The notes beneath the pieces were generated by a model. The model saw only the letters and a program-made list of their open reading frames with translations, was not told the origin of the DNA and ran no database searches. Made by a program: the position numbers and the translations under genes. This document shows positions 33,700 through 41,138 of a DNA stretch of 61,617 nt, in pieces. The stretch's first letter is position 1. Each line of letters begins with the position of its first letter. The stretch is from Nitriliruptoria bacterium (GTDB lineage: Bacteria; Actinomycetota; Nitriliruptoria; Euzebyales; Egibacteraceae): NCBI GenBank assembly GCA_003553565.1, contig PWER01000068.1, positions 1-61,617 on the forward strand, read 5' to 3'.

Positions 33700-34187
33700 G
33701 CAGGCGAGCGCCCGCCCTCGCCGTGGAGGCCAGCCAGCACCTGCGCGCGACCCCGGGCGAGGCCTTCGCGCTGCTCGGCGACGTCGCCCAGCTGCACCGC
33801 TGGCAGCGCGGCCTGCGCTGGGCCAGGCGCGGCGAGGCCGGGCCGCTGGGCGTGGGGGCGACCATGACGGCCGAGCGCTCGCTGCGGGGCATCGCCGCCC
33901 GCTACACCACCGAGGTCTCCGTCTGGGAGCCCCCGCGGCTGGCCCGCTTCACCCTCACCCCGCTGGCGCCCGGCGGCACCGAGCCGCTCGCCGGCGTGGG
34001 CGCCGAGGGCTCGTACCGCCTCGAGCCCGCCGACTCGGGCGCGCTGCTGACCGCCCGTGCCGAGCTGCGCCTGACCGGCGGCCTGCGGCTCGGGCCGCTC
34101 GCGCGCGTCGTGCGCGAGGAGCTCGAGCGCACGCTGCACGCCGACCTGCACGGCCTGGCCAGGCTCACCGACGAGCTGGCGGCGTGA
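33696..34187 (+). CDS. SRPBCC-superfamily (polyketide cyclase/START-like) protein
   Basis: Protein of 163 residues with a helix-grip fold pattern: LAVEASQHLRATPGEAFALLGDVAQLHRWQ, then strands TMTAERSLRGIAARYTTEVSVWEPPRLARF, a central SYRLEPADSGALLTARAELRL and a long C-terminal helix VVREELERTLHADLHGLARLTDEL. Such proteins bind hydrophobic ligands or act as cyclases; no ligand can be inferred. ATG 33696 overlaps the upstream stop and uses the tandem GAGGAA repeat as ribosome-binding site. A promoter for the next gene lies 68 nt downstream. Confidence 0.72.
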   Translation: MSRRAPALAVEASQHLRATPGEAFALLGDVAQLHRWQRGLRWARRGEAGPLGVGATMTAERSLRGIAARYTTEVSVWEPPRLARFTLTPLAPGGTEPLAGVGAEGSYRLEPADSGALLTARAELRLTGGLRLGPLARVVREELERTLHADLHGLARLTDELAA

Positions 34188-34254
34188 GCCGACCGCGCCG
34201 CACCGGCGCGCGCCTCCCGCTCCCGACGGCCCGCACCGCTGGCGTGGTCTCCGA

Positions 34255-34260
34255 TAGGCT
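34255..34260 (+). promoter_or_regulatory. -10 box of the Nif3-like gene, leaderless geometry
   Basis: TAGGCT followed by nine nucleotides and the ATG at 34270. No ribosome-binding site is visible. Confidence 0.48.
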
Positions 34261-34269
34261 GTCGCCGCC

Positions 34270-35466
34270 ATGAGTGCGATGCCCTCCGCCGCAGACCGCG
34301 ACCGCGTCGGCGACTGGATCCGCCTGGTCGAAGCGCGCTACCCCCGCCGCGACGCGCAGCCCTGGGACGCGCCGGGCCTGCAGGTGGGCGATCCCGAGGA
34401 CCGAGTGCACCGCGTGCTGGTCTGCCTGGACGTGACGGCGACCACCCTGGCCGAGGCCACCGATCGTGACGCCGACCTGGTGCTGGCCCACCACCCCCTG
34501 CTGTTCCGGCCGCTGGGCCGCCTGACCACCGAGACCGCACCGGGGCGCCTCGCGCTGGCCGCAGCCAGGGCGGGGATCGCCATCCACGCCGCCCACACCA
34601 ACCTGGACGCCGGCACCCCGGGGACCACCGACCCGATCGTCGACGCGCTCGGCCTCGATCCCGACGCGCTTGCCCCCCTGGAGCGTGTGAGCGCTGCCGG
34701 CAAGCACAAGCTCGTCACGTTCGTGCCCGCCGAGGACACCGAGCGGGTGCTCGGCGCGCTGTCCGAGGCCGGCGCCGGGGTGATCGGCGCCTACGACCAC
34801 TGCGGCTTCCGCGTGCGCGGCACGGGGTCCTTCCGGCCCTCGCCGGAGGCCAACCCGCACCTCGGCGACGTGGGCGCCATCAACGAGGTCACCGAGGACC
34901 GCCTCGAGGTCGAGCTCGCGCCGCGCGACCTGGAGCGCGCCGTGGCCGCGCTGTGGCAGGCGCACCCCTACGAGGAGGTGGCCTACGACGTCTACCCGCT
35001 GGAGGTGCCCGACTCGGCCAGCGGCAAGGGTCTGGGCCGCGTCGGCGAGCTGCCCGAGCCCCGACCGCTGCGGTGGGTCGCCGACCGGGTGGCCGGCCAC
35101 GTGCCCGCACCCCACCTGCGGGTGGCCGGAGACCTGGACCAGCCGGTGCAGCGGATCGCCGCGCTCGGCGGCTCCGGCGATGGCCTCATCGGCGCGGCGC
35201 TGGCCGCGGAAGCCGACTGCTACATCACCGGCGATCTGCGCCACCATCCGACGCTGGATGCCCGCACGCAGGGGCTGGCGCTGATCGACGCCGGGCACGG
35301 CGCCGTCGAGGGCGCTGCCCTGCCCCGGGTCGCGGCGGCGCTGGCCGCTGACGCCCGCACGGTCGGGCTGGACGCCGAGATCCTGACCAGCGCCGCAGCC
35401 CACGAGCCCTGGGCCGAGTACCGACCCGCCGCCCCCGAGCCGCCCGCCAGCGAGGACCCCCGTTGA
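34270..35466 (+). CDS. Nif3-like dinuclear metal-centre protein
   Basis: Protein of 398 residues, the long Nif3/YqfO form with a PII-like insert (about residues 137-235, HKLVTFVPAEDTERVLGALSEAG ... HPYEEVAYDVYPLE) between two Nif3 halves. Metal ligands are visible in LAHHPLLF, AAHTNLDAG and near the C-terminus in GHGAVEGAALP. The family is a hexameric toroid of uncertain biochemical role, annotated in some genomes as GTP cyclohydrolase 1 type 2. It is translated from a probable leaderless mRNA and overlaps the next gene by 4 nt. The pair Nif3 plus C4 zinc ribbon next to rnpB recurs in actinobacteria. Confidence 0.88.
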   Translation: MSAMPSAADRDRVGDWIRLVEARYPRRDAQPWDAPGLQVGDPEDRVHRVLVCLDVTATTLAEATDRDADLVLAHHPLLFRPLGRLTTETAPGRLALAAARAGIAIHAAHTNLDAGTPGTTDPIVDALGLDPDALAPLERVSAAGKHKLVTFVPAEDTERVLGALSEAGAGVIGAYDHCGFRVRGTGSFRPSPEANPHLGDVGAINEVTEDRLEVELAPRDLERAVAALWQAHPYEEVAYDVYPLEVPDSASGKGLGRVGELPEPRPLRWVADRVAGHVPAPHLRVAGDLDQPVQRIAALGGSGDGLIGAALAAEADCYITGDLRHHPTLDARTQGLALIDAGHGAVEGAALPRVAAALAADARTVGLDAEILTSAAAHEPWAEYRPAAPEPPASEDPR

Positions 35467-36200
35467 CCACCGCCACCCCCGAGCAGCAGCAGCGGCTCCT
35501 CGCCCTGCAGCAGATCGACAGCCAGATCCGCCGGTTGCAGCAGCGACGCGCCAACCTCCCCGAGCAGCAAGCGCTCGACGAGAACGCCGAGACGCTGCGG
35601 GCGGTGGCCGCGGAGTACGCCGACGCCCAGGACGCCCTCGAGGACCAGCGCTCGATCCAGCGCAAGCGCGAGCAGGACATCAGCCACCTCGAGGCCCGTC
35701 GCAAGGCCGAGGAGGCGCGCCTGTACTCCGGCGAGCTCTCCACCGAGAAGCAGGTCGACGCCCAGCGGGCCGAGCTCTCCTCCCTGCGCCAGCGCAAGAG
35801 CGCCTACGAGGACGAGCTGCTCGCGGCGATGGAGCAGATCGAGGAGCTCGAGGGCCGCGTCGAGCAGCTGACCTCGCGCCACCAGGAGCTGCGCACCAAG
35901 GCCGGCGAGCTCACCGAGGCGCGCGATGCCGCCGCCGGCGACATCGACGCCGAGCTCGCCGAGCGTCGCACCGAGCGCGAGCGGCTCGCCGGCGACGTCG
36001 AGCCCCCGCTGCTGACCTTGTACGAGGAGGTGCGCACCGCCCAGGGCGGCACCGCAGTGGCGCCGCTGGAGGAGGGCACCTGCCAGGGCTGCTTCTTGGA
36101 GATCAGCGTCATCGAGCTGGAGCAGATCAAGGCCGAGGCCAAGCACGGGCTGCCGCGCTGCCCGCACTGCGACCGGCTCCTCGTCCTCGCTGCGCGGTGA
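35463..36200 (+). CDS. Coiled-coil C4 zinc-ribbon protein (DUF164/CT398-like)
   Basis: Protein of 245 residues. An N-terminal long antiparallel coiled coil (about residues 8-175, rich in Glu, Arg, Gln and Leu) is followed by a C-terminal zinc ribbon: CQGCFLEISVIELE ... CPHCDRLLVL, with four Cys in two CxxC knuckles. Homologues are proposed to act as nucleic-acid or protein placeholder factors; no activity is proven. TTG 35463 is the probable start: it overlaps the upstream stop and has GAGGA upstream. Together with the Nif3 gene it forms a coupled pair ahead of rnpB. Confidence 0.82.
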   Translation: MTTATPEQQQRLLALQQIDSQIRRLQQRRANLPEQQALDENAETLRAVAAEYADAQDALEDQRSIQRKREQDISHLEARRKAEEARLYSGELSTEKQVDAQRAELSSLRQRKSAYEDELLAAMEQIEELEGRVEQLTSRHQELRTKAGELTEARDAAAGDIDAELAERRTERERLAGDVEPPLLTLYEEVRTAQGGTAVAPLEEGTCQGCFLEISVIELEQIKAEAKHGLPRCPHCDRLLVLAAR

Positions 36201-36234
36201 GGTGGGGCCCGCCGCCGGCCCGCCCGGCGCCGGG

Positions 36235-36240
36235 TAGGAT
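36235..36240 (+). promoter_or_regulatory. -10 box of the RNase P RNA gene
   Basis: TAGGAT, 12 nt before the P1 helix of the RNA; transcription would start near 36247. Confidence 0.5.
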
Positions 36241-36251
36241 CGGGGTGTCGA

Positions 36252-36663
36252 CCCGGGAGTCGGCCAGGCGACCGCGGGCGGGCCTCGACCCGCTCGAGGA
36301 AAGTCCGGACTCCACAGGGCAGGACGCTGGGTAACACCCAGGCGCCGCGAGGCGCGGAAAGGGCAACAGAGAGCAGACCGCCGAACGGCTCCGCGACGCG
36401 GAGCGCGTGGTGAGGGTGAAAGGGTGCGGTAAGAGCGCACCGGCACCGGCGGCGACGTCGGTGGCCAGGCATCCCCCGTCCGGAGCAAGACCAAGCAGGC
36501 GCGCAGCGGGTGGCCGGCAGCACGCCGGCGCTCGCGGAAGAGGTGGCCCGCCCAGCGCCAGGTAGGTCGCACGAGGCCGTCGGCAACGGCGGTCCCAGAT
36601 GGATGGTCGCCGCCCCGCTCCACCGGCGGGGCACAGAATCCGGCTTATCGGCCGGCTCCCGGG
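36252..36663 (+). ncRNA. rnpB: RNase P RNA (bacterial type A)
   Basis: The ends form a perfect P1 helix, CCCGGGAG (36252-36259) with CTCCCGGG (36656-36663). The invariant core GAGGAAAGTCCGGAC (36296-36310), the ACAGAG/GGTAAGAGCGCACC region and the 3' core ACAGAATCCGGCTTAT (36633 onward) are present. It is the catalytic RNA that removes tRNA 5' leaders. Exact ends are estimated from P1 and may be off by a few nucleotides. Confidence 0.95.
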
Positions 36664-36763
36664 CCGTCGCGCGGGCCGCGCCGAGAGGGCGCTGCTCACC
36701 AGCGCGCCCCGTCCGCACCCCCGGGCGCCCGCACCGCACCGCCGACCTCGAGAGCGACCGACG

Positions 36764-38392
36764 ATGACCACGCCAGCGGCGACCGCCGAGCATGAGGCTG
36801 CCGGCTCCCACCCGGCGCCGAACCGCCGGACCTTCGCCATCATCAGCCACCCCGACGCCGGCAAGACCACGCTGACCGAGCGCCTGCTGCTGCACGGCGG
36901 CGCGGTCCGCGAGGCCGGCGAGGTCAAGTCGCGCAAGTCCGCCCGCACCGCGGTCTCCGACTGGATGGCGCTGGAGCAGCAGCGCGGCATCTCGGTCAGC
37001 TCCACCGTCTTGGCCTTCGACGCCGAGGGGATCCGCTTCAACCTGCTGGACACCCCCGGGCACGCCGACTTCTCCGAGGACACCTACCGCACGCTGTGGG
37101 CCGCCGACGCCGCGGTGATGGTGCTGGACGCCGCCAAGGGCCTGGAGCCGCAGACGCGCAAGCTGTTCGCGGTGGCGCGCCGTCGCGGCCTGCCGATCCT
37201 GACCTTCGTCAACAAGATGGACCGTCCGGCGCTGGAGCCGCTCGGCCTGCTGGATGCGGTGGCCGAGGAGATGAGCCTCGTGCCGGTGCCGCTGACCTGG
37301 CCGGTGGGCGATGGCCAGGACTTCGCCGGAGTGATCGACCGGGTGCGTCGCGAGCTCGTGCGCTTCGACCGCACCGCCGACACCACCCAGCTGTCCACCC
37401 CCGAGCGCACCCCCATGGCGGACGACCCGCCGGGCTGGCAGCGGGACCTGCTCGCCGCCGCGCGCGACGACGTGGAGCTGCTCGATGCCGAGCACGGCGT
37501 GCCCGATCCCCATGAGCCGGTGGACCGCGAGCGCTTCCTGGCCGGCTCGGTCACCCCGGTGCTGTTCGGCTCGGCGCTGGGCAACTTCGGGGTCGCCGAG
37601 CTGCTGGAGGCGGTGCGGACGCTGGTCCCGCCACCGCGGCCGCAGCCCACGCGCGCTGGTGGCACGCACCCGGTCAACGGCGGATTCGTCGGGCAGGTGT
37701 TCAAGGTGCAGGCCAACATGAACCCGCGGCACCGCGATCGCATGGCCTTCGTCCGCGTGGCCAGCGGGCGCTTCGAGAGGGGCATGAGCGTCACGGTGGC
37801 CCGCACCGGCCGCCGCCAGCAGCTCAAGTACGCCCACCAGGCGTTCGCCGATGACCGCGAGACCGCCGACGAGGCGCTGCCCGGCGACATCGTCGGCGTC
37901 ATCGGCGCAGGCGAGCTGCAGGTCGGAGACACGCTGTCGCCGGACGGACGGGCCGAGCTCGCCGAGATCCCCACCTTCGCCCCGGAGCGGTTCGTCGTGG
38001 TGCGCAACCGCAGCTCGAGCACCTACAAGCAGTTCCGCACCGGCCTGCAGCAGCTGGACGAGGAGGGCGTGGTGCATGTGCTGCGCCGCCCCGATCACGG
38101 CGAGCGCGAGCCGATCCTGGCCGGCGTGGGCCAGCTGCAGTTCGAGGTCGCCAGCCATCGCCTGGCCACCGAGTACGGCGCGGAGGTCACCCTCGAGCCG
38201 GGGCCCTGGCAGATCGCCCGGCGCGTCGACGAGGACGCAGCGCGGGCGCTGCGCGGCCAGCGCGGCGTCGCGGTGGCCCAGGACCGCAACGGCCAGTGGC
38301 TGGCGCTGTTCGAGAGCCAGCACGCGCTGCGCTGGGCCCAGGAGGACCACCCCGCAGTGACCTTTGCGCCGCTGGGCATCGTCGCCGAATGA
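36764..38392 (+). CDS. prfC: Peptide chain release factor 3
   Basis: Translational GTPase of 542 residues that recycles RF1/RF2 from terminated ribosomes. GTPase motifs: ISHPDAGKTTLTE (G1), EQQRGISVSST (switch/G2), DTPGHADF (G3) and TFVNKMDRP (G4). RF3-specific segments AGEVKSRKSARTAVSDWM and RNRSSSTYKQFRTGLQQLDEEG separate it from EF-G. Length is normal (about 530). ATG 36764 is preceded by GAGAGCGA. It is transcribed after rnpB, with about 100 nt between them, so it may share the rnpB transcript or have an unseen promoter. Confidence 0.93.
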   Translation: MTTPAATAEHEAAGSHPAPNRRTFAIISHPDAGKTTLTERLLLHGGAVREAGEVKSRKSARTAVSDWMALEQQRGISVSSTVLAFDAEGIRFNLLDTPGHADFSEDTYRTLWAADAAVMVLDAAKGLEPQTRKLFAVARRRGLPILTFVNKMDRPALEPLGLLDAVAEEMSLVPVPLTWPVGDGQDFAGVIDRVRRELVRFDRTADTTQLSTPERTPMADDPPGWQRDLLAAARDDVELLDAEHGVPDPHEPVDRERFLAGSVTPVLFGSALGNFGVAELLEAVRTLVPPPRPQPTRAGGTHPVNGGFVGQVFKVQANMNPRHRDRMAFVRVASGRFERGMSVTVARTGRRQQLKYAHQAFADDRETADEALPGDIVGVIGAGELQVGDTLSPDGRAELAEIPTFAPERFVVVRNRSSSTYKQFRTGLQQLDEEGVVHVLRRPDHGEREPILAGVGQLQFEVASHRLATEYGAEVTLEPGPWQIARRVDEDAARALRGQRGVAVAQDRNGQWLALFESQHALRWAQEDHPAVTFAPLGIVAE

Positions 38393-38456
38393 GCGCCAGC
38401 GCTCGGTGCGGGCACCCGCCGGTGACGTGACGACCCGTCGGCACCGCGTGGGCGCG

Positions 38457-39377
38457 TCACTCGAGCTCGACGAGCGCCTCGTCGCCCAACCGCTGACGCA
38501 CGATCTCCTCGAGCTCGGCGATGCGCTGTGCGTCACGCTCCTGGCGGCGCCGCAGCCGCTGCAGCTCCACCACCGCCTGCCCGGGCACGTCGGGCCCGTC
38601 GCTGCCCTCCCAGGCGGGGCACAGCGAGCGGAAGTCGCACCAGGCGCACAGCCGGTTGGGGCGGGGCTCGAACCGCTCGGCGCGGATCGCGTCGGCGACC
38701 TCGTGGATCTGGGCGATCGCCGACTCGACGTCGATGCGGTCGCGCTCGACGGCCACGCGCAGCCCCGGCACGATGAACTCCAGCGCGACCCAGTCGGGGT
38801 CGCGGCCGAACAGCTCGCGCGCGGCGAGGGCGTAGATCGCGAGCTGCAGGCTGCGTTCCACGTCCTCGCGCGTCTTGGCTCGCCTGCTGCTCTTCCAGTC
38901 CACGATGCCGAAGCCGCCACCCTCGGTGGGGACCACGCAGTCGATGAACCCGCGCACCCGCACCGCGTTGCCGAGGTCCACGTCGAACCATTGCTCGACC
39001 GCGGCCGCTGGTCGGTAGTGCGGCGCGTGCTGCTCGTGATGGCGGCGCAGCACCTCCTGGGCGTGGCGGTACCAGCGGATCTTCTCCTGGCGGTCCATGT
39101 CGGCGAAGCCGGTGTCGTCCCAGGACTCGTAGAGCGCCTCGAGCAGCACCTCGACCGGCGGGGGCTCGGGCAGGCGCTGGTCCCACCAGCGCTCGAGCGC
39201 CGCGTGCAGGCTGCTGCCCCACGACAGGGCGGGGGTGGGCTCGGTGGGCAGCCGGTCGACCGCCATGAAGCGGTACTGCAGCGGGCACCGCTGATACACA
39301 TCGATCTTGGAGAACGAGAGCTTCAGCGGCGCCGGCTCATCGGCCGACGGCTGCAGGTCGGGCAGCATCGCAGTCAT
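38457..39377 (-). CDS. RecB-family PD-(D/E)XK nuclease with Fe-S cluster motif
   Basis: Protein of 306 residues. N-terminal SFSKIDVYQRCPLQYRFMAVDRL and WGSSLHAALERWW are typical of Cas4/AddB-like nucleases. The nuclease core is VRGFIDCVV and FGIVDWKSSRR (Asp ... Asp-x-Lys), followed by SLQLAIYALAARELFG. Cys in QRCPL and three Cys in CAWCDFRSLCPAW form the iron-sulfur 'staple'. A C-terminal helix RRQERDAQRIAELEEIVRQRLG may dimerise. It is a DNA end-processing nuclease with no helicase partner nearby. ATG 39377 lies 9 nt after a TACGCT box (leaderless). It is convergent with prfC. Confidence 0.85.
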   Translation of the reverse strand: MTAMLPDLQPSADEPAPLKLSFSKIDVYQRCPLQYRFMAVDRLPTEPTPALSWGSSLHAALERWWDQRLPEPPPVEVLLEALYESWDDTGFADMDRQEKIRWYRHAQEVLRRHHEQHAPHYRPAAAVEQWFDVDLGNAVRVRGFIDCVVPTEGGGFGIVDWKSSRRAKTREDVERSLQLAIYALAARELFGRDPDWVALEFIVPGLRVAVERDRIDVESAIAQIHEVADAIRAERFEPRPNRLCAWCDFRSLCPAWEGSDGPDVPGQAVVELQRLRRRQERDAQRIAELEEIVRQRLGDEALVELE

Positions 39378-39386
39378 CGTGTCGGG

Positions 39387-39392
39387 AGCGTA
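39387..39392 (-). promoter_or_regulatory. -10 box of the PD-(D/E)XK gene, leaderless geometry
   Basis: TACGCT on the minus strand, then nine nucleotides and the ATG at 39377. Confidence 0.45.
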
Positions 39393-39553
39393 GCGAGCGG
39401 GTGTGACCGGGCGATGGACCCGTCCCCAGCGACCAGCTCCACGCGACCCGGCACGGCTTGGCCTCACCGCCCTGGAGGTTGGCCTCCCCGCCCTGGAGGG
39501 CCCGGTCTCGGCGGCGCAGCCGGCGTCGCACAGCCCGCCCCGTGGCGCATCGG

Positions 39554-39559
39554 TAGGCT
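39554..39559 (+). promoter_or_regulatory. -10 box of the unknown gene at 39568, leaderless geometry
   Basis: TAGGCT followed by eight nucleotides and the ATG at 39568. Confidence 0.48.
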
Positions 39560-39567
39560 CGGCGGCG

Positions 39568-40080
39568 ATGGACGAGACCGAGTCGACCACCACGCGCGCG
39601 CCCGACATCCGCTACGTCTGGGTGGACCCCGAGGATCGTGCGCTCGGCGGCCAGTGGGTGCGCAGCGACGGGGACACCGAGGTGCCGATCAGCCTGCTCG
39701 ACGCGCTGGCCGCGCATCGCGGCGACGAGCGTGCGCTGGACCCCGTCACCGAGCACGTGGCCGCGGCGTGGCAGGTGCTGGACGCCGCCGGGGTCGAGGA
39801 GGACCGCCTGCTGCCCGATCCGGCCACTCGGGTGCAGCGCGCGCTCGACACCAGCCGCGCGCTCATCGACGCCGAGTCGCCTGCGGGAGAGCGCGTCCGT
39901 CGCTGCGCGGAGGCGCTCCACAAGCTCGCTGCCGACCTCGCCGAGGTCGTGGAGGAGCAGCTGGAGGGCGGCAGCCTCGCGACGCTGCCTCCGGCCACCA
40001 GCCACGCGCTGTGCCAGACGACCCAGGCCGCCTGGCGCCTGCGCTCCCACGTCGAGCCGCCCGGGCCGCTCTACCTGTAG
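39568..40080 (+). CDS. Unknown protein
   Basis: Predicted 170 residues, soluble, without recognisable domain. The N-terminal third (APDIRYVWVDPEDRALGGQWVRSD) looks beta-rich. The remainder is mostly helical with acidic and alanine-rich helices, including RVRRCAEALHKLAADLAEVVEEQLEG (about 115-140). It ends at RSHVEPPGPLYL. Two Cys are present but no metal motif. It is preceded by a TAGGCT box in leaderless position, and the coding bias matches the neighbours, so it is very likely real. It sits between a divergent nuclease gene and a DUF368 gene that has its own promoter. Confidence 0.65.
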   Translation: MDETESTTTRAPDIRYVWVDPEDRALGGQWVRSDGDTEVPISLLDALAAHRGDERALDPVTEHVAAAWQVLDAAGVEEDRLLPDPATRVQRALDTSRALIDAESPAGERVRRCAEALHKLAADLAEVVEEQLEGGSLATLPPATSHALCQTTQAAWRLRSHVEPPGPLYL

Positions 40081-40164
40081 CGCTGGCCCGCACCGGCCAC
40101 GGCACCGCACCGGCGGCGGCCACCACCCGGGCCCGGCGCTCCGCGCGGGCGAGGGGCGCCCGGA

Positions 40165-40170
40165 TAGCAT
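40165..40170 (+). promoter_or_regulatory. -10 box of the DUF368 gene, leaderless geometry
   Basis: TAGCAT followed by seven nucleotides and GTG 40178. The alternative GTG two nucleotides earlier is followed at once by a stop. Confidence 0.48.
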
Positions 40171-40177
40171 CGCGGGT

Positions 40178-41125
40178 GTGAGCGATCCCCCTCCCGCCGC
40201 TGGCGTGCCCTCCCGCGACCGGGTATGGCGCTCGGCGTCGTGGGATGCCCTGCGGGGAGCGCTCATGGGTGCCGCCGATGCGGTGCCTGGCGTGTCCGGC
40301 GGGACCGTCGCGCTGATCGTGGGCGTCTACGAGCGGCTGCTGGTCGCCATCCGCGCGGTGGCTGGCGCGGTCGTGTTCGGGCTGGTGGGCCGATGGGCGA
40401 GGGGGCGCGAGCGCCTGGCCGAGGTCGACTGGCGCATGCTGATACCCCTGGTCATCGGCATCGGCGCCGCCTACCCCGTGGCGATGATCACCGTCGCCGG
40501 CACCGTCAGCGCCGGCCACCCGTGGCGCGTGCCGGTGATGGCGCTGCTGTTCGGGCTCGTGCTCGCCTCGATCCGGGTGCCGTGGCGGCGCCTTCGACGG
40601 CGCACCCCGGCGCACCTGCTGGTGCTCGCCGTGGCTGCGGCGGTGGGCTTCGCCCTCACCGGGCTGCCGCCTGCCGAGCTCACCGCGCCACCCCTGCCCC
40701 TGGTCTTCGCCGGGGCCGCGGTGGGGATCTGCGCGATGATCCTGCCTGGCGTCAGCGGCGCGTTCCTGCTGCAGGCGATGGGCCTGTACCAGGCGGTGGG
40801 CACCGCCCTGCGCGAGCTCGATCTGGCGCTGCTGGCAACCTTCGCCGCAGGGGCAGCCCTCGGGCTGGGCTCGTTCGCCAAGGTCCTGACGTGGCTGCTG
40901 GCTCGGGCCCACGACTGGACGATGGCAGCGCTGACCGGGCTGCTGATCGGGGCGCTGCGCGCGCTGTGGCCCTGGATCGACAGCGAGCGAGCGCTGCAGG
41001 CCCCGCCGCTGGACGCCGCGGTGCTGGCGCCCGCCGCGCTGGCGCTGCTGGGCGCCGGCGCCGTGTGGGCGCTCACCCAGCTGGGCGAGCGCAGCGACGC
41101 GCGCCGCACCACCTCGTCGCGGTGA
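40178..41125 (+). CDS. DUF368 (PopT-type) membrane protein
   Basis: Polytopic protein of 315 residues with about eight to ten hydrophobic segments and the two DUF368 re-entrant motifs: GAADAVPGVSGGTVALIVG near residue 33 and ICAMILPGVSGAFLLQAMG near 190. DUF368/PopT proteins have been linked to recycling of undecaprenyl phosphate across the membrane for cell-wall synthesis. That role is from the family, not shown here. The N-terminus (residues 1-22) is short and polar. GTG 40178 is fixed by the -10 box 7 nt upstream. It is convergent with the S9 peptidase gene, 13 nt apart. Confidence 0.85.
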   Translation: MSDPPPAAGVPSRDRVWRSASWDALRGALMGAADAVPGVSGGTVALIVGVYERLLVAIRAVAGAVVFGLVGRWARGRERLAEVDWRMLIPLVIGIGAAYPVAMITVAGTVSAGHPWRVPVMALLFGLVLASIRVPWRRLRRRTPAHLLVLAVAAAVGFALTGLPPAELTAPPLPLVFAGAAVGICAMILPGVSGAFLLQAMGLYQAVGTALRELDLALLATFAAGAALGLGSFAKVLTWLLARAHDWTMAALTGLLIGALRALWPWIDSERALQAPPLDAAVLAPAALALLGAGAVWALTQLGERSDARRTTSSR

Positions 41126-41138
41126 GCGCGCCATCGCG

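Noticed and set aside
39464-39500. Short direct repeat GCCCTGGAGG in the nuclease/unknown gene spacer
   Set aside because: Only two copies, no symmetry and no relation to the predicted promoters.
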